Shown piece after piece: positions 25,072-35,481 of a stretch of DNA of 64,000 bases. Each line of letters starts with the position of its first letter. Positions within the stretch are counted from its first letter, which is position 1. Below the pieces are notes generated by a model that saw only the letters and a program-made list of their open reading frames with translations, searched no databases and was not told where the DNA came from. Both the position numbers and the translations under genes were made by a program. The stretch comes from Antrodiella citrinella (lineage: Eukaryota > Basidiomycota > Agaricomycetes > Polyporales > Steccherinaceae): contig SGPM01000001.1 of the NCBI GenBank assembly GCA_004802725.1, positions 372,001-436,000 of the forward strand. Reading direction: 5' to 3'.

Positions 25072-26562
25072 TCAAGCTACTGCAATAGTGGCAGGCTGAG
25101 TTTCCTTACGTGGACTGAGCAGACCTTTGCCTGCCGCGAAGTCGGTATCACGTCCACTCCACTCGGGATCGGTGGGCCTGACGAAGTACTTGTCTATGAT
25201 AGGTACTTGTAGGAGATTCATCTTGGGCGTGATGACGACCATGTGGTTTGTGCGAATTTCCATCCAGTCAGCTAAAAAAGTCTTGGTGAGCAGGATACTT
25301 CCAGCACGGTAACCAATGGCATACCTTTCTCGAAAGTCAACGGCTCACTCGCTATTAGAATAATGTTCTCGCGTTTATCCATCTTCGACATCTTGTAGTG
25401 ACCGCCATCCGCATATTCGCTGAAGGTAGTGCCTGACGAGAACCACTAAGACGTATAGCTGTGTTAGTACAATTGAATGCGGCTTGAGAGCAACATCGTA
25501 CCAGTGATGCCGCTTCGTCGTGCCGGGAGTTGATGTATCGTGTAGCAATAACGCTCTCTCCGTCCGTTACACAGAAGTTCATCAAGCTTGGCTGAAGAAA
25601 AATGTCAATCATCGGGGTCTGTGCGCCAAATTGGAGGGAAAGCGAACCTCTGTAGCATTGACCGCCTCTGTCATTTCATTGATATCTGCAATAGTCTCCA
25701 ACATAGCCTGACGCAGGATCTCAGTGGAGAACTTGCTGGCGTTCGGGTCGGGTAGCTATGCAGCTCACGCATCAGCGTGGTGTAAAACTGCGCTATGAGA
25801 ATAGCCCACCTTTGACAGCAATAGAGCAAAGGCCCACTGCGAATCTAAGCATCATGTTAGAGAGGTCGACATGATACTTTCGAATACAACGTGCCTGTGT
25901 TTCCTGTGACAAAGTCGAAGAGCTCATCCGGCACCTTGGACTGCAGTTTTCTCTTTATCTTCGGGAATTCTGAGATACCTCCATTGTGCATAAACTGAAT
26001 ACGACATCAATGCTAAGCAACCATGGATCCGGTGGTGCGTGCTGACCATGATCTTTCCGAATTGCCATGGGTGGCAGTTGTCCAATGACAGGGATCCTGC
26101 TGTTGTGGCTCGAACATGCGCACTGCAATCGCGCAACTGAGTCACAATCGAAGCATTGTGCAGTGTCTGGGACTCACAAGACCAGTGGTGACTTGATCTT
26201 CTCCGTAAGACGTGTCAGGTTAACGTTGTTCCAGGCCTGTGAGAGTAGATCGCTGAGAGCCCACCACGAAAATGGCTCGGATATGCTCACTGGTGTCACG
26301 GAAGTAAAGATGCATGGTTGAACTCCCAACTCTTCGTCGTAGGTCGAATCGTACCAACCTAGGTCTACATGAGCAAGTAGGTAACGCTGCCAGTCATGAA
26401 GTTGGACGCACCGACACCAAATCCATCCCCATTGATAGGTCTTCTGCGATCCAACCGCAGCCTCGAGTCGAACGCCTGATTTATGATGGAATGGCACGGG
26501 CGGGTGAGCAGGTGAGATAGTTGTACAGGCGCGGTGCCCTTGTAGATGACGAATCGGCACAT
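25072..26562 (-). CDS. DUG3: Glutamine amidotransferase-type subunit DUG3 (glutathione degradation)
   Basis: In yeast Dug2-Dug3 is the cytosolic complex that cleaves the gamma-glutamyl bond of glutathione; Dug3 carries the class II (Ntn) amidotransferase fold. The start MCRFVIYKG places the nucleophile at Cys2. Next come LLTRPCHSIINQAFDSRL, RRRPINGDGFGVGWYD (split by an intron), FAHVRATTAGSLSLDNCHP, GKIMFMHNGGISEFPKIKRKL and ATRYINSRHDEAASLW. The 3' part has ADWMEIRTNHMVVITPKMN, the typical closing strand. About ten introns, some small, are needed. Stop TGA is at 25072. No DUG2 gene is in the window. Confidence 0.9.
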
Positions 26563-26877
26563 CTTGCAAGGATTAGAGTCACTCTGTATGGGGAGACGGT
26601 AGTCCTCGTGAGATGTACCGGAAGACAGAAGGGTGCATGTTATAAGTCGAGTCCGGGTCAGACGAGCGGGAAGTGCAGCGCCAGTGGAGAATTCGGAATC
26701 GCCTGGCGTAATCCTCGCGACTTTTCAAGCTTGAGGAAGCATGCAGTATCCCGCATTTCTTCCGTCAATTCACCATTCACACCACTGGGGTCGGAGAATA
26801 GTACAACTTTCTTATATGCTGCTGCTTAGAGTACACGAATCGATGCTTCTACACTGTAACTTCCTCTCCATATTTCC
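26563..26877. other. Intergenic region (DUG3 promoter)
   Basis: A 315-bp spacer upstream of the DUG3 start and downstream of the PCM1 stop. Nothing is recognised in it. Confidence 0.45.
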
Positions 26878-28801
26878 TCACAGGAATTCGGCAGGGCGCT
26901 GAGCAGGGTCTCCACCAGTCTCGTCATACACGAGTCCGGCTACGCGGAAGGCGAGTTCTGAGAAGGCAGGGGTGAGCTTTCATACGTTGCAATAGCACAC
27001 GGCGGACGTACCATCTGCTTGAGATTTTACCATGGCCTCTGCGTATACACGGACAACGTCTTCTGTGCCACTGGGGCGAACGAAAGCGCGACCGGCCTCA
27101 TAGCGTCGGACGAGCTCATTGATTTTTTCTTGCAGCCCTGCAGGACTGACAAGACGGCGCTCTGCATCTTCTGTCTTGAAGATGTGACGGTCCGCGACCA
27201 CGACCTTGACCAATCGGTTGGGCAGGTCCACGTACAAGGAATCCCATTCGACCCCACTATAGGACTTGTGCGCAAGCACTACCTCTACCAGGAGCAGATC
27301 GGACAAGGCGTCACCGACAGTTTGATTGATCAACTGAGTGAGGTTTACGATGTGATTGAGTGCTGTCGACTGGGCAGGAGTGGAGGGTTGGTGCTCAGCC
27401 AATATCTTGTTCGTCTCAGCTGAGAAAAGGACGGTGCCGTGGCCGTTCGCCTCGAAGTAGACACCAACATCGTAATGTTCGGCGGCGTGGTGAAGATGTT
27501 TCACACCCGTAGAGACACATTTGACTGGCAGTCTCTGTAGCCATTTTGTCTGAGCAAAAAGAATCTCGCGGAAATGAAGGGACACGCGTACCTGGGACAA
27601 ATATTTTGTACTACCACCGTTGGCATATGCCGTCTGCACAATGCCGACCGAAATCTCGTCTTCAAGACCCGCGTTCTTCACGAGCTCTACAATGAACGCT
27701 GCTACCAGTGCCGCAATCTTGTCGCCGTCAAGCATGCGGAACTGATCTCTGTCGTCGAGATAATAGTACATCAGGCGGTCGGCATCACCGTCAAGACTAC
27801 ATGCACGCTGTCCGGTCTTGAGTACGGGCGACAATGATGGAGGCAGCCTCTGCATCGTCTTCACAAAGTCGGCGCCACAGGCGTTGTTCAGGGCGCCGGG
27901 AGTCGTGAGGTCGGCATTGACAGGTACTAGCTGGAGTTTGTCGGAAATGAGTTTGGAGAACTCCTCAACGGCGTATGCTCCAACACCGTTGGCGCAGTCG
28001 ACGACTAGGGGTGGGATGCCTGCCTTGCCTGCCTGAACACAATGCTAAGCTACACCTTCAAATGAATAACGTCTTTGACTTACCACAAGTTTCTTGAACG
28101 CAGCGCTAATCTTGTCATAGTAACCTTCCGAAGTATCTTCGCCGTAAGCGTCTTTGGTGCCCTTGGTATTTGTAGCGCGGACGAGATAATGTAAGATGGG
28201 TGTTGTGGTGACGCCGGCGTCGCGAGCCTCTGCTCCAATAGCATGTAGACCGTCCTCAAGTGCAGCGACAAGAGCTGGACCTGACGGGCGAGTATCGCGT
28301 CCGTATACTACCCTAGCAGGTTTCGAGAGATCGATCTTGGCACTCCTGACGAATTCTGCCAGTGCCTCGACGAACTCCTCGGTTGTGGAAGTATTAGCCA
28401 GCGTAGTAGCGTAACCTTCCCAGGATGCCTCCAGCATTTCGCCGCGGGGATCGACTAATTTCACACCATTATCCTGACGATGAAAGGTCAATCGTAGGTT
28501 CGCGTATGAGAGATCCTCCAGAACAAACCGGTTCAGGATTGTGTGAGGCAGTCACCATGACGCCGATCGTCTTTCCGTCTAGTTTCTTGCTCCTGAGGGC
28601 AGCTATGATGCCGACTTTGAACATCACAGAGTCCAAAGTATTTCCTCTACACACAGAAGTGTCAGAAATTAATCATCAGCGTTGATGACCAGTAGACACG
28701 AACAATGTCCTGAATCCCGCAGTGCCATATTGGAAGCGAAGGTGGGCAGGCTTGGGATGCCTGTCTCCAGCTGCTTGGATTGCTTGGATTGGAAGAGACA
28801 T
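26878..28801 (-). CDS. PCM1: Phosphoacetylglucosamine mutase
   Basis: The enzyme converts GlcNAc-6-phosphate to GlcNAc-1-phosphate, the step before UDP-GlcNAc in chitin and N-glycan precursor synthesis. Exon 1 starts [18 protein letters not shown] and ends in YGTAGFRT. The next exon holds TASHNPEP with the phosphoserine. After [14 protein letters not shown] and [14 protein letters not shown] come the metal loop SLDGDADR, the substrate loop [11 protein letters not shown] and the phosphate-binding [15 protein letters not shown]. The C-terminus is [11 protein letters not shown] with TGA at 26878. All four signature loops of the alpha-phosphohexomutase family are intact. It is divergent from SEC17 with only 186 bp between the starts. 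Confidence 0.95.
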
Positions 28802-28987
28802 GGGTGGGTATGTGCTTATGGTGGTAATTGAGTTCTATGTGTCCTCTGAAACGATATGTCCATGCAAGTTGGAAGAGAGATAATTGTGATCGGGAACGGC
28901 TGCCTGATATAGTAACCGCAGCGTCATCGCCATGTCCTAAGCACTGCAGTCGTCTCTCCATCTCCATCCCATTCACCACCACAAACC
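28802..28987. promoter_or_regulatory. Bidirectional promoter of PCM1 and SEC17
   Basis: Only 186 bp separate the two start codons, so both promoters and leaders must share this space. It has a GGATT-type duplication (TGCTTGGATT twice, about 28782-28799) just inside PCM1. No TATA box is clear. Confidence 0.6.
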
Positions 28988-30012
28988 ATGGCTCCCAAAT
29001 CACCAGCGGAACTGCTTATAGAGAAGGCCGACAAGAAAGCAGGTTCATCTGGCGGATGGTTTTCTTCATCCAGCTCCAAGTACGAGGAGGCCGGCGATCT
29101 CTTCCAACAAGCCGCCAATGCGTTTAAGATTGACAAACTGTTCAAGGAGGCTGGCGACGCCCATGCACGCGAGGCAGAGTGCAGAGAGAAGTGTCAGGAG
29201 TCCAATGAGGCTGCTCAGGCATGGTGGAATGCTGCCAAAGCATACAAACGTGGTCAACCAGATTGTAAGTATCCGTTACCTCTGCATGAAGCGATACACT
29301 CATTTTCTTCAAATAGTGGCGATTCAGGCGTTATCGCAGACTATCACCCATCTCACGAAGCAGGGCCGATTCCGACAAGCGGCAGACAGGGAGAAGGAGA
29401 TTGGGCAGATTTACTTGCAGGAGCTGAGTGATCTACGGAAAGCATGTGATAGCTTCGAGCGAGCAGCGGACTGGTATGCGCAAGAGGACGCAACAGCGTA
29501 TGTCTTCGTTTGGCATTTTCAATATTTTGGGACTCATCTGTTTTCATAGAACGGCCAATGCCTGCTATAAGGATGCCGCCGACCTTCACGCTGATCTGGA
29601 GGAGTATCCGCAGGCCATTGCTCGTTACGAGCAAGTCGCTAATGGCTCCCTCAACTCGCCCCTCACCAAGTACAGTGTGAAGGAGTATTGGCTCAGGTCC
29701 AGCTTGTGCGCTTTGGCCATGAATGTACGTCCACGTATGCTTGTTACAACCTACTTCGCTGACGTGTACCTATAGGATCCTGTTACCGCCAAACGCAACA
29801 TGACCAAGTACACATCTCTCGATACCACTTTCTCCTCCACACGAGAAGCCAAGTTCATCAACTTCCTCATCGACACCATCGAAGGCGGTGACATGGAAGG
29901 ATTTACGGGAGCCGTGTTCGAGTACGATCAAGTCACCAAGCTAGATAACTGGAAGACCAACATTCTACTAAAGATCAAGAGGGGTATCCAGGAAGAGCCT
30001 GGTCTGACCTGA
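28988..30012 (+). CDS. SEC17: Alpha-SNAP
   Basis: Alpha-SNAP recruits the ATPase NSF (Sec18) to SNARE complexes and drives their disassembly after membrane fusion. Exons 28988-29264, 29317-29497, 29550-29724 and 29776-30012 give about 289 residues, the normal size. Helical TPR-like repeats include YEEAGDLFQQAANAFKIDK, AAQAWWNAAKAYKR, QAADREKEIGQIYLQEL, ACDSFERAADWYAQEDA and ACYKDAADLHADLEEY. The C-terminus NWKTNILLKIKRGIQEEPGL contains the conserved Leu pair needed for NSF stimulation. The start is the first ATG and gives MAPKSPAELLIEKADKK. Confidence 0.95.
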
Positions 30013-30286
30013 TTCTGTCGTTGAGCACGCTCTATTGTAGTATACGTTCCTTAGTTCCATACATCTGTATCCTGGATTCCTTGCTGTCGAGACTCCAGAA
30101 CACATTTGAGCTTGATCCTGTATCACATGTGTATGCCCGCTGCGCACGGTGACAATGCGCGCTTACGGTCGCAGTAATCTCCACGTATCAACCTTCTCCT
30201 TCTCATCTTCAAGTTCCATCCTCTCGTGCAGCCTCTCGAACGCGTCGTTTTAATTCTATACTATCGACGCGCTGGCCGTTTGTACC

Positions 30287-31463
30287 ATGTCCTGGTTGAC
30301 ATATGCTACCCTTTGCTGCATCCACGCTTTGTACACCGTCTACAAATTCGTGCTGACGTGCTGGAGATCCTTCGACGACGCGCCACAGCCTCTCACTGCT
30401 CCGCGAAAGCAACTGCCTGCACATCTTGCCTTGCTTTTGGTTCCGGACGACGAAATCCCAGTGGACATACAAAGAGAGGATATGATGGAGAATGTGGAGC
30501 TCGTTACTTCTTGGTGCAAGATTATAGGCATTCAGAGGCTCACAGTTTACGATCGTGAAGGTGCGTGCATCAGCTCTTAGTCTCGACCACGTATTGACCA
30601 GTTGACCATGGACAGGGATAATGCATGACTCCTCTATCGACCTGCAAGATCGATTGCGCAGCTCAGAAGACTCGTCCAACTCGAGTGCTGAATCTGAGCC
30701 GGAGTATCCTCTAACTCCCCCCCTCTCCGATGTCTCAGACTCGAGGACCTTGACCCCGGAAATAGTATATCCATCATTGCCGCTTTATACTATACACATT
30801 CCCTCATGCGCACCTGCAAAAAGACGGCGAGAAACACGGAATGTTCTCAAACGTCGTAAACATAGTAAGTCGTACACTACCACTTACAACGTATTCAGAA
30901 TGTGAAACATGTTCTCCAGATGCAGACGGCAAATCCGACACTCACCCCATTACATTACACCTAATATCACGAACGGCCGGTAAACCTGCCATGGCGAAGG
31001 CGGCGCAGCACTACCTACAGTTGCAAACGCATTCAGTGGCGAAACCAGACGCGTCAGATTTTCCCTCTTTGGAGGATCTAAGTGCTTGTCTTGAAGGTAA
31101 ATGATTGCCTCATCTGTGTTCAAGTCAGTGTGAATGAACGGGATCATAGGTGAATCAGGGCTCCCTCCTCCAGATCTCATGATAGTCCATGACATGTCCT
31201 CGTCTGGACAGCATAAGACTCTTGAACTTCACGGATTCCCTCCGTGGCAGATGAGATTGACGGAGTTCCAGTGAGTGTCAATTGTCCTCCAACTAGATAT
31301 TGGCATACGCATCTACTTCCACAGGCAAACACGCGATGCACGAAGACATCGAACAGGAGACTCGAGAGCGGATGGGGAGTCAGCTAGCTCAATATTGAGT
31401 GAATCTGAGTTTAGACGAGCATTGGACGCGTTTTCTTCTGCCGAGATGCGCCTGGGGAAATAG
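30287..31463 (+). CDS. NUS1: NUS1, regulatory subunit of dehydrodolichyl diphosphate synthase
   Basis: NUS1 (Nogo-B receptor family) pairs with the catalytic cis-prenyltransferase (RER2/SRT1) on the ER to make the dolichol backbone for N-glycosylation. The N-terminus MSWLTYATLCCIHALYTVYK is hydrophobic and probably membrane-anchoring. ELVTSWCKIIGIQRLTVYDREG matches the first strand of the cis-prenyltransferase fold. The middle has an acidic Ser-rich insert (EDSSNSSAESEPEYPLTPP). PDLMIVHDMSSSGQ and GFPPWQMRLTEF follow. The last exon ends AEMRLGK, which supplies the RxG motif known to help catalysis in NgBR/Nus1. The usual catalytic Asp of the partner enzyme is absent, as expected. Its end lies 100 bp from the convergent MOCS2B. 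Confidence 0.9.
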
Positions 31464-31563
31464 AGCATTTCCACCATCGGAGATTTGACCCACATGCGTA
31501 TCTGCCGGATGACTTTATTGGAATTCAGACTTGCGGCAATAATGAACATTGCCAATACCAGGA

Positions 31564-32134
31564 TCATGTATTTGCTTTCCACTCTGCATCCTCCTCTCGC
31601 TCATCCTCGTAGAACTCCCTCTTCCATATCTGCGCATCTTGCTTTATCTTCTCGAGGATGAACTCGCAGGCTTGGAACGCTTCCTTCCGATGAGGGGATG
31701 ACACGGCGATGACGATAGAGGGCTGGCCAACTGGTACTGTACCCAGTCGATGATACACGACACTCCGGATGACTGAAGGCACGACAGTCCCTTCCGCTTG
31801 GTGGAGCGAGCGAGAGTATGTCTGGTGTGCAGTACGAACGATGGAGGACATGGTCTTGATAGCAAGTCTACTGTAGGCCTGGTAGTCAAGCCGCGTTACG
31901 ATCTTCCCTGTTAAGTCGATGTAGAACATGCAGTCTTTTCTTGCGAACCCATCATTGGTGCTTACCTTTGAATGAGTTGCGTGTCGTACCGATGAAGACC
32001 GCTGTAGCACCTGCTCTGTGGTCTTCCACTAGACGGATGATATTCTCTGTATTGAGCTCCTCGTGAGTCAATGCTACGATGCCTTCCGGGATATCCTCTC
32101 GCGCTTCCATAGATGCCTCCGGCCATTTCGACAT
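31564..32134 (-). CDS. MOCS2B: Molybdopterin synthase catalytic (large) subunit, MoaE type
   Basis: This subunit inserts sulfur into precursor Z to form molybdopterin, using the thiocarboxylated small subunit. The start gives MSKWPEASMEAREDIPEG. Two exons join at TRNSFKG-KIVTRLDYQAYS through a 58-bp intron. Family features are AGATAVFIGTTRNSFKGK, LDYQAYSRLA, HRLGTVPVGQPSIVIAVSSPHR (loop before the active-site Lys region), ACEFILEKIKQDAQIWKREFY and a C-terminal charged tail. At about 170 residues it is the normal size. The small subunit is not in this window. The gene is divergent from the PsuG-PsuK fusion (231 bp). Confidence 0.93.
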
Positions 32135-32365
32135 ATCTGTTGAGGGATAATGAGGAGCTTAATGAGGATCTTGAATGCACTGACTGATTACTGTGCTATA
32201 CTGAGAGGGAGCGGCCGGATCGTGATGTCAAGAGGAGGATCGTCGCGTACTGATACTTATATAGAGGCGCCCATTTATCACTAGCGCGTCTAATCTACAG
32301 CATACACTTTTCCCCGCATCCACCTTCTCGAGTCTCGACAACTTGACAATTCCGACACGGTGAAT

Positions 32366-35300
32366 ATGCTTCGGACAGTTCTTTATAGACGTTCGGCTCT
32401 GGTCAGGACAATTGTCACGGGATCAGCTCAGGACCTCATCGCCAGGGGAGCACCAATCGACATTCACCCAGAGGTACGCGATGCTCTCGCGCACAAACGA
32501 CCAGTCGTGGCGTTGGAAACTACGATCGTGACACATGGAATGCCGTACCCTACAAACCTTGAGACTGCCAGGTCTGTGGAACGCATTGTCAGGGAGAACG
32601 GCGCCATTCCAGCGACTATAGGAATAATCCAAGGACGGGTGAAGATTGGTCTTGAAGCGCATGAGTTGGAGCGACTGGCAGATGTCGGAAACAACTCGTC
32701 TGTCTTCAAGGTCTCACGGCGGGATATTAGTCCTGTTATTGCCCTCAAGAAGGACGGAGGGACTACGTGCAGCTCGACTTTGATCTTCGCTGCCATTGCT
32801 GGAATCAAAGTCAGTACACGATGTTACAATGTCTCTATTCGCGCGTATTACTCAACATTGGAATTTAGGTGTTTGCGACAGGCGGGTAAGACGATTTATG
32901 ACTGAATGTACAAATATTTCACTGACCGTTTCCATAGTCTAGGTGGAGTGCACCGTGGGGCAGAATCTTGTACGTGCAACTTGTATTCAGTGCTTGAAAA
33001 TATAGATCTTTATGTCTTGATAGCCATGGATGTTTCAGCGGACTTGCAGGAACTTACCCGCTGTCCAGTTGGCCTGGTTTCCGCAGGAGTCAAATCAATC
33101 TTGGATATTGGGAGGTCGGTTCCCCTTCTGTCATAATCTGTACACGTTTTATATGTTCATGAATCAGGACTTTGGAATACCTAGTAAGAAACTCATGGTC
33201 TATGTCCTGACATGCTATTTAGCAAGCGATAGGAAACGTTGGGTGTACCAGTCGTAAGCTATGGTGAAACCAACGATTTCCCAGCTTTCTACACCCGCCG
33301 AAGCGGTTTCAAGAGCCCATGGCACCTCAATGACCCAATTTCTGCGGCCACTATTCTCCGTATGCGTTCGCTGATCTCGAGTTCGATATCATACTGATTT
33401 CATTCACACTAGACGCTCAAGATCAGCTCAGGATGAACAATGGTGTCATGTTCGCTGTCCCTATACCAGAACAGTACGAACAGGTCGGTCAAGATATTCA
33501 AAAGGCTGTCGAAATTGCTTTGCAAGAAGCGGATCAACAGGGCATCAGTCGTCGAGGCAAAGAAGTCACTCCATGGCTTCTTAAACGTGTGTCAGAGCTT
33601 ACAGCAGGAAAATCTCTCCCAAGTAGTGCGTACCTTGTGGAGACCTTTTATAATTTCCTTACTATTTTCACCTCTAGATATCGCCCTTATCGAGAACACT
33701 GCCCGTTTTGGTAAATATACACATTCCTTGTGGGACTCCTGATGATCCTGAATCTTTGGGTGTATAGGTGCCCAAATAGCGTCCGAGTATGCGAGATTGG
33801 CGCATGGCACAGTGGGCAGTGAAACTCAACAAAGGTACTGATTGAATGATACTCGCGCAATGGAATTGTAGACGAAGAAAGCTTCTTTGTTCGATATAGC
33901 CTGCCACCTGCAACATTCAATACCACCAAAGATGCTTCACGCACAACACAATCTTTTCAACCTAGACCTGCTGTGCGTCATCCATAGGTTTGTCTGAAAC
34001 CCCGCTCACGATGAATACTCAAGTCTACAAAGCTCGTGGTCGTCGGGGCATCCGCCGTGGATATCACTGCGCAGGCTTCGAAGGCTACACCCTTCACAAC
34101 GCATTCGACTGTTCCTGGAGCAGTACACATGTCATTAGGTGGCGTTGGACGAAATATGGCCGAAGCAGCTCATAGGACACTCACAGCGTCATCTGAACCG
34201 TACACTCACGAGACTGTCCTCGTATCAGCTGTGGGACAAGACTCGTTCGGCCGACTACTCACTGAAGAATCCAAACAGATAGGAATGCGTACGGATGGGT
34301 TCCTGGCTACACCTGGTTCCCGAACGGCTGTATGCAATATGTCTATCGACGAGGACGGTGGTCTGATTGGAGGCGTAGCTGATATGGATATTATTCAGTC
34401 GTTAGAAACAACCGCGGTGAGCAAATGAGTACAATACCTGGGTGTATGGTTTCCTAATTAACCTCGCACATAGGTGCTGGAGTCTCTCACCCGCTACAAT
34501 CCTGTGCTGGTCGCCTTAGATGGTAATCTCTCCGAGGATACTCTTACATCCGTGGTTGCGTTCTGTAATAATCGAAATACACCCGGTGAGTCCATCGAAA
34601 CAGTCCATGTGTCCCTTGTATTCATATCTCGATGTGTGTCTCTAGTGTTCTTGTACGTATAACTCCACTCTTCGCAGTCTTGTAAACCTGAAGATCGCAC
34701 AGTGAACCGACATCTGTGGCAAAGTCCGTACGGATCCTACCAGCTGTCTCAACAAGCAAAATCACTCGACCACCAATAGCGTTTGCCTCTCCCAACCTTT
34801 TGGAACTTGCTCACATGTACAACGCTGCTGGCTCGGACCCCCTTGAGCTGACACAACGCACTTCGTGGTGGGAAGCTATCGACAGCATGAACCTAGGATC
34901 TAATTTCCGTCTGGAATTGGAACAGCTGTCTCGGCGAAATGCAAGTGACCACGACCCATCCAGAGGTACCTTGTCGTTCCTATTGGAAAGAGGCATCGCT
35001 CAGATGGGCATACACCTTCTGCCGTTCATTCAACACCTCATGATCAAGTGTGGAGACCTCGGTGTGGTCGTGATCTTCAGGGTCACTGCGCCATCTGCAT
35101 GGTCTAACGAGCAGACTAACATCCATGCACGGCAGGTACTTGTCAAAGGACAAACAGGTGGACATCTCGTTCTCAAGCATTTCCCTGCAATTCCATTGAA
35201 GGTCGAAGATGTGGTCAACGTGACGGGTGCGGGTGATTCGTTGGTAGGGTCCATGCTGTCGTCTTTATTGCAAAATCCCTCGGCGTTCAAGGATCCGTTG

Positions 35301-35468
35301 ACGCTATCTCAGCTTGTAGCGCACGGACAAGAGGTAGGTTCAAGCTGATTATCATTAAAAGGATTATTCCGAACTGAACATGGGTATCTATCATAGGCGG
35401 CGGTGAAGACTTTGCAGAGCTCCCTTGCGGTGTCCCCGTTGCTATCTCATGCCGCGGTTACACTCTAA
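32366..35468 (+). CDS. Fused pseudouridine-5'-phosphate glycosidase / PfkB-type pseudouridine kinase
   Basis: The first half is PsuG-like: DALAHKRPVVALETTIVTHGMPYPTN, IGIIQGRVKIGL, KDGGTTCSSTL, FATGGLGGVHRGAESS, DVSADLQELTRCPVGLVSAG, FYTRRSGFKSPWHLND and GVMFAVPIPEQYE. The second half is a PfkB sugar kinase: KLVVVGASAVDITAQ, HMSLGGVGRNMAEAAHR, VSAVGQDSFGR, FFEPTSVAKS, SPNLLEL and VVNVTGAGDS with the catalytic Asp. Together they phosphorylate pseudouridine and cleave the C-C glycosidic bond to uracil and ribose-5-phosphate. The Arg-rich start MLRTVLYRRSALVRTIV looks like a mitochondrial presequence. There are more than ten introns and a 7-nt microexon at 34646-34652. The linker is read through splices at about 33818-33872 and 33974-34026. 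Confidence 0.9.
34646..34652 (+). other. 7-nt microexon in the PsuG-PsuK gene
   Basis: The upstream exon ends ACACCCG with donor GTGAGT at 34586. Acceptor TCTCTAG precedes TGTTCTT (34646-34652), then donor GTACGT, and the next exon begins TGAACCG at 34703. Spliced, the frame reads NTPVFFEPTSVAKS, the conserved FEP strand of PfkB kinases. Skipping the 7 nt gives the wrong frame. Confidence 0.85.
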
Positions 35469-35481
35469 ATATTATGCTCAA

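Noticed and set aside
33810..34030. Possible break in the linker between the PsuG and PsuK halves
   Set aside because: Introns with donors GTGAAA (about 33818) and GTGCGT (about 33974) give an open linker reading to STKLVVVGASAV, so two separate genes are not needed.
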